The notes: generated from the letters alone by a model not told the origin. Shown: positions 9,457-17,781, counted from the stretch's first letter. The stretch is 64,000 bases of DNA from Actibacterium sp. 188UL27-1 (GCF_016901225.1 NZ_JAFEUL010000014.1:50889-114888); one strand, 5' to 3'. Numbers and translations: made by a program.

Positions 9457-10488
9457 TTAATCGGCCAGGGCGGCGATCAAATCGTCCATATCCCGGGGCA
9501 ATGCCGCCTCAAACGCCATTGCCGCACCACTGACCGGGTGGATGAACCCAAGCGATGCGGCATGCAGCGCCTGACGGGCAAACCCTGCGGCAGCCGTAAC
9601 GCCCGCAGCCCCCACTGCCTTGGCCGACAGCTTGCGCCGCCCGCCATAGACCGGATCGCCAATCAGGCCGTGGCCGATATGGGCCAGGTGAACGCGGATC
9701 TGATGGGTGCGCCCGGTTTCCAACCGACACGCCACCAATGCGGCCACAGCAGGCGTGCCGAACCGCGCGACCACACGCAGCCGCGTCACGGCATGCCGCC
9801 CGCCCGTCCACAGCACAGCCTGCCGCTGCCGGTCGGTTTTGTGGCGGGCCAGTTGCGTGGTGACCCGCAACATATCCCCGCTTTCCCAATGGGTGCCGCG
9901 CAGGCCGCGGATGCGGGGATCGGCGGCCTCCGGCACGCCATTCACGACCGCCAGATATTCGCGGTCGACCGTGTGGGCGGCAAACTGGTCAGTCAGACCG
10001 TGATGGGCCGCATCCGATTTGGCCACAACCAACAGGCCGCTGGTATCCTTGTCGATCCGGTGGACGATGCCGGGGCGCTTTTCCCCGCCGATCCCGCTCA
10101 GATCCCCGCCGAAATGGTGCAGCAGCCCGTTGACCAACGTGCCGGAGGGGGAGCCTGGCGCCGGATGCACCACCATCCCCGCGGGCTTGTTCACCACCAG
10201 CAGGTCGGGGTCTTCATGCACGATCTCCAGATCCATGGCCTCGGCCACGGTCTCAACCTCCGCGGCGCCGGGTACGGCAATCTCGATCACGTCGGCTTCG
10301 TTCACCCGGATCTTGCAATCGGTTAGCGCAACCCCGGCGCGCGTGACCACGCCGTCTTCAATCAACCGTGCCAAGCGGGTCCGGCTCAGCGCTGCCGCCT
10401 CTGGCACATCCCGCGCCAGCGCCTTATCAAGGCGCGCGGGCGGGTGCGGCCCGATCACGATTGTGACGATGCGACAAGGGGGCGGCAT
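9457..10488 (-). CDS. RluA/RluD-family ribosomal large subunit pseudouridine synthase
   Basis: 343 residues from the ATG at 10488 (GGAG 8 bases upstream on the minus strand); the frame is open to 10686 but that extension overlaps the divergent gene. The N-terminus is an S4-like RNA-binding domain (ARLDKALARDVPEAAALSRT). The catalytic motif is IVHRIDKDTSGLLVVAK with the essential Asp, and the later RTHQIRVH motif is typical of the family. The enzyme isomerises uridines in 23S rRNA. Its start codon overlaps the start codon of the divergent small membrane protein gene. Confidence 0.9.
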   Translation of the reverse strand: MPPPCRIVTIVIGPHPPARLDKALARDVPEAAALSRTRLARLIEDGVVTRAGVALTDCKIRVNEADVIEIAVPGAAEVETVAEAMDLEIVHEDPDLLVVNKPAGMVVHPAPGSPSGTLVNGLLHHFGGDLSGIGGEKRPGIVHRIDKDTSGLLVVAKSDAAHHGLTDQFAAHTVDREYLAVVNGVPEAADPRIRGLRGTHWESGDMLRVTTQLARHKTDRQRQAVLWTGGRHAVTRLRVVARFGTPAVAALVACRLETGRTHQIRVHLAHIGHGLIGDPVYGGRRKLSAKAVGAAGVTAAAGFARQALHAASLGFIHPVSGAAMAFEAALPRDMDDLIAALAD

Positions 10489-10798
10489 GGCAGACACTCC
10501 GGACGATGGCCCCACACCGGGCACCCTTCGCTTTCTCAAGGTTCTGGTCACCGGCCTGACGGCCATCATGGCCCTTGGGATGGTAACGCTGGTTGTGCTC
10601 TTTATCACCCGGTTTCCCGGGGTGCAAAGCGTGCCGCTGCCAGACACAATCACGCTACCGGACGGCGCCACGGCTACAGCCTTCACGACCGGTCCGGATT
10701 GGTACGCTGTCGTGACGGCACAGAATCAGATCCTGATCTTTGACCGCCAGACCGGCGCGATGCGCCAAGAAATTACCATCCGACCGCAGACAGACTGA
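10487..10798 (+). CDS. Small single-helix membrane protein, DUF6476-like
   Basis: 103 residues from the ATG at 10487, preceded by AGGGGG; the frame also runs far upstream, but only as the antisense of the pseudouridine synthase. One membrane helix at about residues 20-42 (LVTGLTAIMALGMVTLVVLF) is followed by a periplasmic beta-rich segment (ITLPDGATATAFTTGPDWYA...ILIFDRQTGAMRQEITI). I associate this arrangement with DUF6476, a Rhodobacterales family of unknown function often divergent from an RluA-type gene. The domain name is from memory. Confidence 0.65.
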   Translation: MADTPDDGPTPGTLRFLKVLVTGLTAIMALGMVTLVVLFITRFPGVQSVPLPDTITLPDGATATAFTTGPDWYAVVTAQNQILIFDRQTGAMRQEITIRPQTD

Positions 10799-10861
10799 TT
10801 TTGTGAAAATAGTTTCGCGCCCCGGCACGTAGATCCCGCAGGGGTTTGACAAGGTGCGATT

Positions 10862-11815
10862 ATGACAGAAACCGATTTCACGGTCGTCGTGATGATGCGA
10901 GAGCCGCGCGATATCGCGGCGCGTTTCATTGAATATTATTTGCGGGCGGGGGCGGCAAAGATCCGTCTGTTTTTTGACGGCGATCCGGTCGCCTTGCGGG
11001 ATCTGGCCACGGATCGGGTGGAGATCACGGCCTGTGACGATCAGTTATGGCAAAAGATCGGTGTCAAACGGCGCAGCTCGGTCGAGGAGCGTCAGTGGGA
11101 CGTGGCCTACCATGCGTTCAAAACGCTGCAGACCGATTGGATGCTTTTCGTTGATGCGGATGAATATGTCTTTGGGGACCGGCCGATTGCCGATTTTCTG
11201 GCCGCGATCCCGACGGGCCATGACGTGATCCGCCTGCCGACGGCAGAGGCGGTCTGGTGCCGCGCCGACAGGTCGAATGACCCATTTTCAAGCACGGCCT
11301 TTCGATGCGCGCTCCCGTCAAAATGGGCGCCGCTGCGGCGCCTGATCTATCTGCGGTATTACAGCTTTTTCTCTTGGCGCGGCCTGATCGGACATGCGGA
11401 AGGCAAGCAATTCATCCGTAAAGGAGCAAAGATCGACGGGTTGACCTGTCACCAGGCGCGGCTTGGCTCCCAGATGGTTGGCCTGTGGGCGCCCGAGATC
11501 GGGCCCGACTTTCATCATATTTATCTGGGTCATTTCGATGCGATCGGTCTGGATCACTGGCGAGAGAAGTGGCGGCGCAGGCATTCGGGGGAGGCGATCT
11601 ATATCACCCTCTCCCCCGCGCGGCGGCGGCAGATGGCCACGGTGGAACGGGCCGGGGCGGAAGGCACCGATGCCTTTCGCCGCCTGTTTCGCAAGCTCTA
11701 TGGCCTGTCGTCGTTTCAGTTTGCGGCGTTGCGGCTTTTGGGCTGTGCGTTTCGCCGCGACGTCTTTGGCGAGATTGGGATGGGGCACCAGTCCCGCACC
11801 GAGACGACGATGTAG
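10862..11815 (+). CDS. Glycosyltransferase family 2-like protein (copy 1)
   Basis: 317 residues. It opens with VVVMMREPRDIAARFIEYYL and continues IRLFFDGD, then DWMLFVDADEYVFG with the metal-binding DADE at 98-101, as in the Glyco_tranf_2_4 / family 92-like enzymes that transfer sugars to surface polysaccharides. Further conserved blocks are GHAEGKQFIRKGA and LGHFDAIGLDHWREKW. It is followed after about 120 bases by a paralogue with the same blocks. The acceptor and sugar are unknown. No membrane helix or signal peptide, so it should act on the cytoplasmic side. Confidence 0.8.
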   Translation: MTETDFTVVVMMREPRDIAARFIEYYLRAGAAKIRLFFDGDPVALRDLATDRVEITACDDQLWQKIGVKRRSSVEERQWDVAYHAFKTLQTDWMLFVDADEYVFGDRPIADFLAAIPTGHDVIRLPTAEAVWCRADRSNDPFSSTAFRCALPSKWAPLRRLIYLRYYSFFSWRGLIGHAEGKQFIRKGAKIDGLTCHQARLGSQMVGLWAPEIGPDFHHIYLGHFDAIGLDHWREKWRRRHSGEAIYITLSPARRRQMATVERAGAEGTDAFRRLFRKLYGLSSFQFAALRLLGCAFRRDVFGEIGMGHQSRTETTM

Positions 11816-11936
11816 ACGGCCTGTATAATGGGCCAATCCCGCCCGGATCTGCCCCGAATTGACCCCTTTTGCCGCCTTTAGGTGCCATATTCGGTTGCTT
11901 TGCTATGCGGAACGTAGGCAGCACAAGCAGGTCAAT

Positions 11937-12956
11937 ATGGGATCGGAATTCAGCATTGTGGTGATGATGCGCGAAACGCGCGAGATCGCAGAGCATTTCA
12001 TTGCTTACTATCTTCACCTCGGCGCTGCGCGGATCCGGATCTTTTATGATGGTGATGCTGATGTTCTGCAAGGTCTGGCCGGGGACCGGGTGCAGATCAC
12101 CACATGTGATAGCTCCTTCTGGCACAGCATCGGCACCACCGCGGATGCTGGGTTCAAGACGCGCGCCTGCGCCGTGGTCAACCATGGCTTTCGCACACTC
12201 GACACGGATTGGATGCTGGCGGTGGACAGCGATGAATTCGTCTTTGGTGGCCAGCCCATCGCGACATTGCTGAAATCCTTGCCCGACGAGGTTGAGGTCA
12301 TGCGCCTGCCCGTGGCAGAGGCGGTGTGGCGGCCAGGTGATGCGTCTGACGCGGCCTTTTCCAGCACTGCCTTTCGCGTGGCCTTGCCTTCCGGTTTGAC
12401 GGCCCTGCGCCATGCGCTTTACCCGCGCAATGCCCGGTTTCTCACCCGGCACGGCTTGTTGGGCCATGCGGAAGGCAAGCAATTCATTCGCCGCGGGGCG
12501 CAGATCGACCGGCTGACATGTCACCGTGCCTATCGGGGGGACTGCGCGGTGGGGGAGTGGGCACAGCGGATCGATCCCGGCCTGCGTGATCTTTATGTCG
12601 GGCATTTCGATGCGATCGGTTTGTCTCGTTGGACCCAGAAATGGCGCAGCCGATCCTGCAGTGATACCGCCCATGACCGGCTGTCCCCGTCCCGCACCCG
12701 GCAGATGCACGCGATTGCGGCGGCGACCCGCAGCGGTGCGACCTCGCCCCGTCAGATGTTTCGCGACCTCTACCGGCTATCCAGCTGGCAATATGCGGTC
12801 TTGTCCATGCTGGGATGCGCGTTCCAGCGGTCGATCTTTGCAGACCTGAACGTCGCTTCGCCGGATGGGGCGCTTAAAGATGTAGGTTGGTGGTACCACC
12901 TCCCCGGCTCGAACGGGGGACCTCTTGATCCACAATCAAGCGCTCTAACCTACTGA
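11937..12956 (+). CDS. Glycosyltransferase family 2-like protein (copy 2), C-terminus runs into tRNA-His
   Basis: 339 residues from the ATG at 11937 (the frame is open to 11859). It is a clear paralogue of the previous gene: VVMMRETREIAEHFIAYYL, IRIFYDGDAD, DWMLAVDSDEFVFG (metal-binding DSDE at 97-100), GHAEGKQFIRRGA and VGHFDAIGLSRWTQKW. The alignment with copy 1 ends around FQRSIFADLN; the last 22 or so codons read through the antisense strand of tRNA-His (12891-12967) and give an unrelated tail ending SSALTY. The original stop codon therefore seems to be lost. Whether the extended tail is tolerated is unknown. Confidence 0.75.
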   Translation: MGSEFSIVVMMRETREIAEHFIAYYLHLGAARIRIFYDGDADVLQGLAGDRVQITTCDSSFWHSIGTTADAGFKTRACAVVNHGFRTLDTDWMLAVDSDEFVFGGQPIATLLKSLPDEVEVMRLPVAEAVWRPGDASDAAFSSTAFRVALPSGLTALRHALYPRNARFLTRHGLLGHAEGKQFIRRGAQIDRLTCHRAYRGDCAVGEWAQRIDPGLRDLYVGHFDAIGLSRWTQKWRSRSCSDTAHDRLSPSRTRQMHAIAAATRSGATSPRQMFRDLYRLSSWQYAVLSMLGCAFQRSIFADLNVASPDGALKDVGWWYHLPGSNGGPLDPQSSALTY

Positions 12957-12967
12957 GCTAAGGCGGC
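12891..12967 (-). tRNA. tRNA-His (GTG anticodon)
   Basis: Read on the minus strand it starts GCCGCCTTAGCTCAG and ends with AGGTGGT plus encoded ACCA. The anticodon arm is CTTGA-TTGTGGA-TCAAG with anticodon GTG at 12933-12931. The T arm has GTTCGAG. The acceptor stem pairs 7 bases with two G-U pairs. The base before G1 is T, not G, so no G-1 is encoded, and the discriminator is A73. This combination is the known alphaproteobacterial form of tRNA-His. The gene overlaps the 3' end of glycosyltransferase copy 2 on the other strand. Confidence 0.95.
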
Positions 12968-13026
12968 ACAGGTTTGTGAGATAAACCGCCCATTGGGCCA
13001 ATGCAAGTCACTTTGCTCAAGGAACG

Positions 13027-13530
13027 TCACCGGTCCGTCAGGTCAATCTCCCAACGCTGTTCGATCAGATCGCAGCCAAAAGAGTGTACCGCCTGCTCGG
13101 CCAACATCGTAAAACCGTTGCGGGCATAAAGCGCGCAGGCTGCCTGGTGGCTCTTGTGAGTCCAGAGTGTCAGCCGCTGAAATCCCGTGTCCCGCGCATG
13201 GTCCAGACAGGCATCCAACAGACGTTGCCCAAGGCCCAATCCCCGTGCCGCAGGTTCCAGCAGGAACAGGCGCAACTTTGCCGTTTGGGCATCCTGGCGC
13301 ACGCAAAAGATCGATCCCAAACGCTGCGCGCCGCGCACCGCAATCCAGGCCCGCTCCACGCGGTGATCGCGGTTGCGCAGGAAATCCACCAGGATCTCTG
13401 CCACCAGCGGCTCGAACGTCCAGTCAAACCCCTCGTCATCGGCATAAAGCTCCCCGTGCCGCATGATCAGCCAGCCCGCATCGCCAATCTCGATATCCCG
13501 AAGGCGCACAGCCTCTTGTCCCCGTTCCAT
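13027..13530 (-). CDS. GNAT family N-acetyltransferase
   Basis: 167 residues from the ATG at 13530; an in-frame TTG at 13560 would add 10 residues. The acetyl-CoA-binding motif A reads LFLLEPAARGLGLGQRLLDACLDHA (R/Q-x-x-G-x-G/A type), followed by motif B (LTLWTHKSHQAACALYARNGF). The sequence resembles the acetyltransferase half of MarR-GNAT fusion proteins (WLIMRHGELYADDEGFDWTF), but the MarR half is absent here. The substrate is unknown. It is divergent from a small DUF6324-like gene 42 bases away. Confidence 0.88.
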   Translation of the reverse strand: MERGQEAVRLRDIEIGDAGWLIMRHGELYADDEGFDWTFEPLVAEILVDFLRNRDHRVERAWIAVRGAQRLGSIFCVRQDAQTAKLRLFLLEPAARGLGLGQRLLDACLDHARDTGFQRLTLWTHKSHQAACALYARNGFTMLAEQAVHSFGCDLIEQRWEIDLTDR

Positions 13531-13572
13531 CGCCGCGCTACCCCGATTGTCCAATGACAACAGAGGTGACCC

Positions 13573-13764
13573 ATGGGCATCAACAAGGAAAGCGATATTT
13601 CGGCCAACCTGCAGATCGGCCCAACCAGCCAGGGCATGGTGCGCCTTTATATCGAAGGTGACGGGATCGAAATCCCCCTAGACTTCGACCCCGACGAGGC
13701 CCGCGAGATCGCGGAAGAGATCCTGGCTGCCGCAAAAACGGCCGAGGCGGGGACCAAACGCTAA
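13573..13764 (+). CDS. Small conserved protein, DUF6324-like
   Basis: 63 residues. The sequence is soluble and acidic with a clear domain core (QIGPTSQGMVRLYIEGDGIE, then IPLDFDPDEAREIAEEILAA). I associate it with DUF6324, small Rhodobacterales proteins of unknown function. RBS GAGG lies 9 bases before the ATG. Its stop overlaps the stop codon region of the convergent exported protein gene by 4 bases. Confidence 0.65.
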   Translation: MGINKESDISANLQIGPTSQGMVRLYIEGDGIEIPLDFDPDEAREIAEEILAAAKTAEAGTKR

Positions 13765-14747
13765 TCTCGGCTGTCATAGATGATGTTGCAGGTCGCCCCG
13801 TCGCGCACCAGCATCACATCGTTGTCCCAAGGGTGCTGGCCTGCATCTAGGTTTCGCATCATCCGGGCCATGTATTGCAGAGAAAACGCCGTCATCCCGG
13901 CAATCGTCTCCTCCACCGCCTGGTCCATCACAGCATCGGTGACCGTTTCGCCACTGGTGGCGGCATCGATCACCGCGGCCCCGTGCAGAAAATACCTGAC
14001 CCGGGCATCTGTCTGGGCATAGAGGTCCGGGGTCATCCCCTTTTGCCCCACCAGTTCGACCTTGGCGTGAAAATATCCAGCACAGCGCAGCAGACTGTCA
14101 TTCTGGCTGATCTTCCCGTCCCGCCAAAGCTGGGTCAGGTCGGTCAGTTGGCCGCGGGCGGTGGGATCTTCGACAACCACATCCAGCGGCACTTCCAGTT
14201 CCACTTGCTTGTCCGGCGCGCGGGTCTTGTCCAGAAACACGAACCCCACCGAATAGCGCCCCGGCGCAGGCACCCGGGCCGACACCGTATAACGGTCGGT
14301 GAAGTAATCCTGCTGCAGCGGATCCTGCAACACCTGCGTGGCCCGAAAGGTGTGAACGGGTTTGGCGTGAAAAACGACTTCCCCCGCGGGATTGCGGATG
14401 TTGATGTATAACTCCATCTCCTGCGCGTTCTCGGGCAGGCCCGGATGATGCTTGCCGACATTGGTCAACCGGATCACCGCGTCGATCTGCTGGCCCACTA
14501 GATAGATTTTGCCGGGCCGTTCGCTCCAACCACCCCGGGCGTTGCGGGGCAGGGTCTTGTCGACCACATAGGCCTCTATCAGCCGGATCGGATCCATGGT
14601 GGCCTGGGCGTCCTCCAGGGTCATATCGTGCTCCTCCAGGGTGATGGTTTGCCCGTCGCGTTCAATCTGTTGCGCGTAAAGTTCCGTGGCGGCGATTACA
14701 TCGAGGGCGCATGCGGCGGTGACGAGGGTGTGACGTAGTCCAATCAT
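13761..14747 (-). CDS. Exported protein of unknown function under a TetR-type operator pair
   Basis: 328 residues from the ATG at 14747 (GGAGA 9 bases upstream); an earlier in-frame ATG at 14789 is less likely because it adds a charged leader before the signal peptide. Signal peptide at about 1-24 (MIGLRHTLVTAACALDVIAA, TELYAQ). The mature protein has a beta-rich middle (IYLVGQQIDAVIRLTNVGKH, VSARVPAPGRYSVGFVFLDK), which suggests an immunoglobulin-like fold, and a helical C-terminus with a late Cys pair. I do not recognise the family. The promoter region carries two TGAAC-N3-GTTCA palindromes, so it is probably repressed by a TetR-type protein that is not encoded nearby. Confidence 0.65.
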   Translation of the reverse strand: MIGLRHTLVTAACALDVIAATELYAQQIERDGQTITLEEHDMTLEDAQATMDPIRLIEAYVVDKTLPRNARGGWSERPGKIYLVGQQIDAVIRLTNVGKHHPGLPENAQEMELYINIRNPAGEVVFHAKPVHTFRATQVLQDPLQQDYFTDRYTVSARVPAPGRYSVGFVFLDKTRAPDKQVELEVPLDVVVEDPTARGQLTDLTQLWRDGKISQNDSLLRCAGYFHAKVELVGQKGMTPDLYAQTDARVRYFLHGAAVIDAATSGETVTDAVMDQAVEETIAGMTAFSLQYMARMMRNLDAGQHPWDNDVMLVRDGATCNIIYDSRD

Positions 14748-14792
14748 GAAATCGTCTCCAAGTTGTCGCTCTCGCATACCGAGATACATATT

Positions 14793-14805
14793 TGAACAGC
14801 GTTCA
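14793..14805. promoter_or_regulatory. TetR-type operator, copy 1
   Basis: TGAACAGCGTTCA, a perfect 5-3-5 inverted repeat, 46 bases upstream of the chosen start of the exported protein gene (14747, minus strand). It shares both half-sites with copy 2 at 14839-14851. TGAAC-N3-GTTCA resembles known operators of several TetR/AcrR family repressors. Confidence 0.55.
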
Positions 14806-14838
14806 TATTTCAGATGCGGCGCATCCTGTCAATGCAAA

Positions 14839-14851
14839 TGAACGCCGTTCA
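14839..14851. promoter_or_regulatory. TetR-type operator, copy 2
   Basis: TGAACGCCGTTCA, a perfect 5-3-5 inverted repeat. Its centre is 46 bases from the centre of copy 1, and it lies between the 3' end of the LysR gene and the start of the exported protein gene. Two sites with identical arms in a 125-base gap argue against chance. Confidence 0.55.
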
Positions 14852-14873
14852 AAAAATCTCAATGGGAACCGGC

Positions 14874-15767
14874 TCACGTCAGTGTTTCCACCAGCAGATC
14901 CAGAAATCGCCGTACCCGGGGCTCCAGCAGGCGTTTGTGGGGGTAAAGCGCAAACAGCGACACCTCACCGCAATCGGTCTGCGGCAGAACCTGTTCCAAT
15001 CGCCCGGTGCGCAGGTCTTCGGCCACCAGGATCTGCGGCAGCAATGCAATTCCCAAGCCGCGCAAGGCCGCGTCCCGCAACCCTGCCGCACTGTCGATGT
15101 ATAGACGGTTTTGCCCCGTTGCACGGGCCCATGCCCCATCTGCGTCCTGCAGCCGCCATCCCTGCCGCGCGCCCTGGCTGGCAAATTGCAAGACAGTGTG
15201 CCGGGTCAGGTTTTCAATTCGGGCGGGACGATCGTGATCAGCCAAATAGCCTGGTGCCGCGCACAGCATGGTCGCCCCGGCCCAGATCCGCCGCGACACA
15301 AGGCTGGTATCGGGCAGGACCGTCCCGATGCGGATCGCGATGTCAAATCCGTCTTCGACGATGCTGTCGACCCGGTCAGACAAGCTCAACGCCACCCGCA
15401 TGTCAGGCCATTGCGCCAGAAACGCCTGCACAACGGGCAAGATCAACTGACGCCCCAGGGCATCGGGCGCCGATACGCGCAGGGTTCCGCGGGGCGCACC
15501 GGTGCCTGCGGCCAGGCTCGCATTGGCCGCTGCGATGGCGTCCCGGATCTCAACGCCGCGATCAAATAGCACCCGGCCTTCCTCTGTCATATCCAGGGAC
15601 CGGGTCGTCCGGTTCAACAGGCGGGTGCCGTATCCCGCTTCCAGCCGCGCGATTGCCTTCCCAGCGGCAGAGCGGGACAGGCCAAACCGCCGCCCGCCTG
15701 ACACAAAGCTACCGGCCTCAACCACGGCCAAAAACACCATGATGTCATCAACACCTGATCCCTTCAT
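14874..15767 (-). CDS. LysR-family transcriptional regulator
   Basis: 297 residues, normal length. N-terminal winged helix at about 5-65 (IMVFLAVVEAGSFVSGGRRF, then LSRSAAGKAIARLEAGYG, LLNRTTRS), then the periplasmic-binding-like effector domain (GTLRVSAPDALGRQLILPVV, later GLGIALLPQ). This is the CrgA/AaeR-like group of LysR proteins by appearance. It is divergent from the RidA family gene with a 91-base gap, which is the usual arrangement for a LysR regulator and its target, so it probably controls that gene. Confidence 0.92.
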   Translation of the reverse strand: MKGSGVDDIMVFLAVVEAGSFVSGGRRFGLSRSAAGKAIARLEAGYGTRLLNRTTRSLDMTEEGRVLFDRGVEIRDAIAAANASLAAGTGAPRGTLRVSAPDALGRQLILPVVQAFLAQWPDMRVALSLSDRVDSIVEDGFDIAIRIGTVLPDTSLVSRRIWAGATMLCAAPGYLADHDRPARIENLTRHTVLQFASQGARQGWRLQDADGAWARATGQNRLYIDSAAGLRDAALRGLGIALLPQILVAEDLRTGRLEQVLPQTDCGEVSLFALYPHKRLLEPRVRRFLDLLVETLT

Positions 15768-15858
15768 CGCCAGGCCCCTCTCGTTCGCTTCAGTGTAGAA
15801 CGTAAATCGTCAATGGTTCGACATAGATGCTCTCCACCACCAGAGAAAGGGACCCCCC

Positions 15859-16266
15859 ATGTCGACTGCCATCCAACGCTTGAACCCGCCTGCATTGCCC
15901 GATGCGGGCAAAATTGGATATTCCCAGATCTCAATCGCGGATCCGGCGCGGATTGCTTTCGTCTCTGGGCAGGTCGCTTGGCCTGTAGACGGATCAGCGA
16001 CGCCTGCCAACCTGGCCGATCAGACCACGCTCATGATCGCTCACCTCCGGTCGGCGCTTGCAAGCCTCAACGCCCAGCCGTCGGATATCCTGAACTTGCG
16101 TCTTTATCTGACCGAGATCACGGAAGAGGGCCAGCAGCAGGTCATGGGCCAACTCCTCTCGTTCCTTGACGGCGCCCGGCCCAGCCTCACCGGCATCGGT
16201 GTCAAGGCCCTCGCCGCACCGGACCTGAAGATCGAGGTGGAGATGGTGGTTCAGGTCCCTGCCTAA
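15859..16266 (+). CDS. RidA family protein (Rid/YER057c/UK114)
   Basis: 135 residues. The family core is present: GYSQISIADPARIAFVSGQV, then LRSALASLNAQPSDILNLRL, then ARPSLTGIGVKALAAPDLKI with the final EVEMVVQVP. In active RidA deaminases an Arg near the C-terminus (about 105) contacts the substrate carboxylate; here the corresponding stretch reads ARPSLTGIGV, so the protein may belong to a Rid subgroup without classical imine deaminase activity. RBS AAAGGG lies before the ATG. Divergent LysR upstream. Confidence 0.85.
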   Translation: MSTAIQRLNPPALPDAGKIGYSQISIADPARIAFVSGQVAWPVDGSATPANLADQTTLMIAHLRSALASLNAQPSDILNLRLYLTEITEEGQQQVMGQLLSFLDGARPSLTGIGVKALAAPDLKIEVEMVVQVPA

Positions 16267-16329
16267 CCCGTATTTCTGTCCCTTCAGTGGCGGCTCGATG
16301 TTTAACGCCCTCTGATCGCATCGCACGGT

Positions 16330-16365
16330 GCGTATGTATGCTTTGTGCATGGGTTCTGCATACGC
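16330..16365. promoter_or_regulatory. Inverted repeat upstream of soxB
   Basis: GCGTATG (16330-16336) and CATACGC (16359-16365) form a perfect 7-base inverted repeat with a 22-base spacer, 107 bases before the soxB start. The spacer itself holds further TGCAT half-sites. The gap from 16267 to 16471 contains no gene. A regulatory role is only a guess. Confidence 0.3.
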
Positions 16366-16471
16366 TGTGTAGCGCTTGTCGGTCACAGGCAGGGGCGTGT
16401 CGCGACAGGGCCTTGCAAGCCAGGGCTGAGCTTGGTTTGCTCAAAAGAACAGACCGGGAAAGGCGCGGCGC

Positions 16472-17725
16472 ATGCGGTATAACGCACTCAACATCCTACG
16501 CGAGGGGCTGCGTGGTAATCGCGGCTGGCGCCCCGCCTGGCGCAAGCCCGAGCCGCGGGGCAGCTATGACATCATCATCATCGGCGGTGGCGGCCACGGG
16601 TTGGCGACGGCCTATTATCTTGCGGCTAAACATGGGCTTAGCAATATCGCCGTGCTTGAAAAGGGTTACCTTGGATCGGGCAATATCGGGCGAAATACCA
16701 CGATCGTACGGGCCAATTACATGCTGCCCGGCAATTCTGAGTTCTACAGCCATTCCCTCAAATTATGGGAGGGGCTGGAGGAGGAGTTGAACTACAATGT
16801 CATGCATTCCCAGCGGGGGATCATCAATCTATTCCACTCCGACGGACAGCGCGACGAATTTGCCCGGCGCGGCAACATGATGATCAGCCAAGGTGATGAT
16901 GCCATTCTGCTGGATCGCGGTGGCGTGTGCGAAATGCTACCCTATCTGGACTATGAGCAGACCCGTTTCCCTGTATATGGTGGTCTTTATCACCCCCGTG
17001 GCGGCAATGCGCGCCATGACGCCGTCGCCTGGGGCTATGCAAGGGGCGCTGACAGCCGGGGTGTCGATCTGATCGAAAATTGCCAAGTCACTGGAATCGA
17101 TATCGAAAATGGCCAGGTGACCGGTGTGCAAACCACGCGCGGCCAGATCCGCGCACGCAAGGTTGGCATCGTCGTGGCAGGCCGCTCCAGTCAGGTCGCG
17201 GCGATGGCCGGGATGCGGTTGCCGATTGAGAGCCATGTTTTGCAAGCCTTTGTTACGGAGGGATTAAAGCCCTGTATCGACCATGTGGTGACCTATGGGA
17301 TGGGCCATTTCTACATCAGCCAATCCGACAAGGGGGGGCTGGTTTTTGGCGGCGATCTGGATTTCTACGCCTCCTATGCTGCCCGTGGAAACCTTCCCAT
17401 GGCCGAACATGTGGTCGAAGCGGGCATGACCCTCATGCCCATGATCGGCAAGGCCCGGGTGCTGCGCTCTTGGGGCGGGATCATGGACATGTCGCCCGAC
17501 GGCTCTCCGATCATTGATCGCACTGATATCAAAGGGCTTTATCTGAATTGTGGCTGGTGTTACGGCGGGTTCAAGGCGGTGCCGGCCTCGGGCGATTGCT
17601 TTGCGCACCTGCTCGCCACTGATCAGCCGCACAGGGTCGCGACGCGCTACCGCCTTGACCGGTTCGAGACGGGTATTGGCCTGATGGACGAGGAGGCGAG
17701 CGGTGCGCAACATAACTTACACTAA
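16472..17725 (+). CDS. soxB: Sarcosine oxidase subunit beta
   Basis: 417 residues, normal length. The FAD dinucleotide-binding motif IIIIGGGGHGLATAYYLA is at about 34-51. Further family blocks are GYLGSGNIGRNTTIVRANYM, CEMLPYLDYE, LYHPRGGNARHDAVAWGYA and the C-terminal LYLNCGWCYGGFKAVPASG. The beta subunit holds the covalent FMN and FAD where sarcosine is demethylated to glycine. It is the first gene of soxBDAG; the delta subunit follows after 56 bases. Confidence 0.96.
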   Translation: MRYNALNILREGLRGNRGWRPAWRKPEPRGSYDIIIIGGGGHGLATAYYLAAKHGLSNIAVLEKGYLGSGNIGRNTTIVRANYMLPGNSEFYSHSLKLWEGLEEELNYNVMHSQRGIINLFHSDGQRDEFARRGNMMISQGDDAILLDRGGVCEMLPYLDYEQTRFPVYGGLYHPRGGNARHDAVAWGYARGADSRGVDLIENCQVTGIDIENGQVTGVQTTRGQIRARKVGIVVAGRSSQVAAMAGMRLPIESHVLQAFVTEGLKPCIDHVVTYGMGHFYISQSDKGGLVFGGDLDFYASYAARGNLPMAEHVVEAGMTLMPMIGKARVLRSWGGIMDMSPDGSPIIDRTDIKGLYLNCGWCYGGFKAVPASGDCFAHLLATDQPHRVATRYRLDRFETGIGLMDEEASGAQHNLH

Positions 17726-17781
17726 GCCGGATAACCGATTGGTTTTAAACAGTTTATTGATCAAAGCCAAAGGCATACGTG

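Noticed and set aside
9343..10326. 327-codon frame on the plus strand opposite the pseudouridine synthase
   Set aside because: Antisense of a clear enzyme gene, no ribosome site, no recognisable domain.
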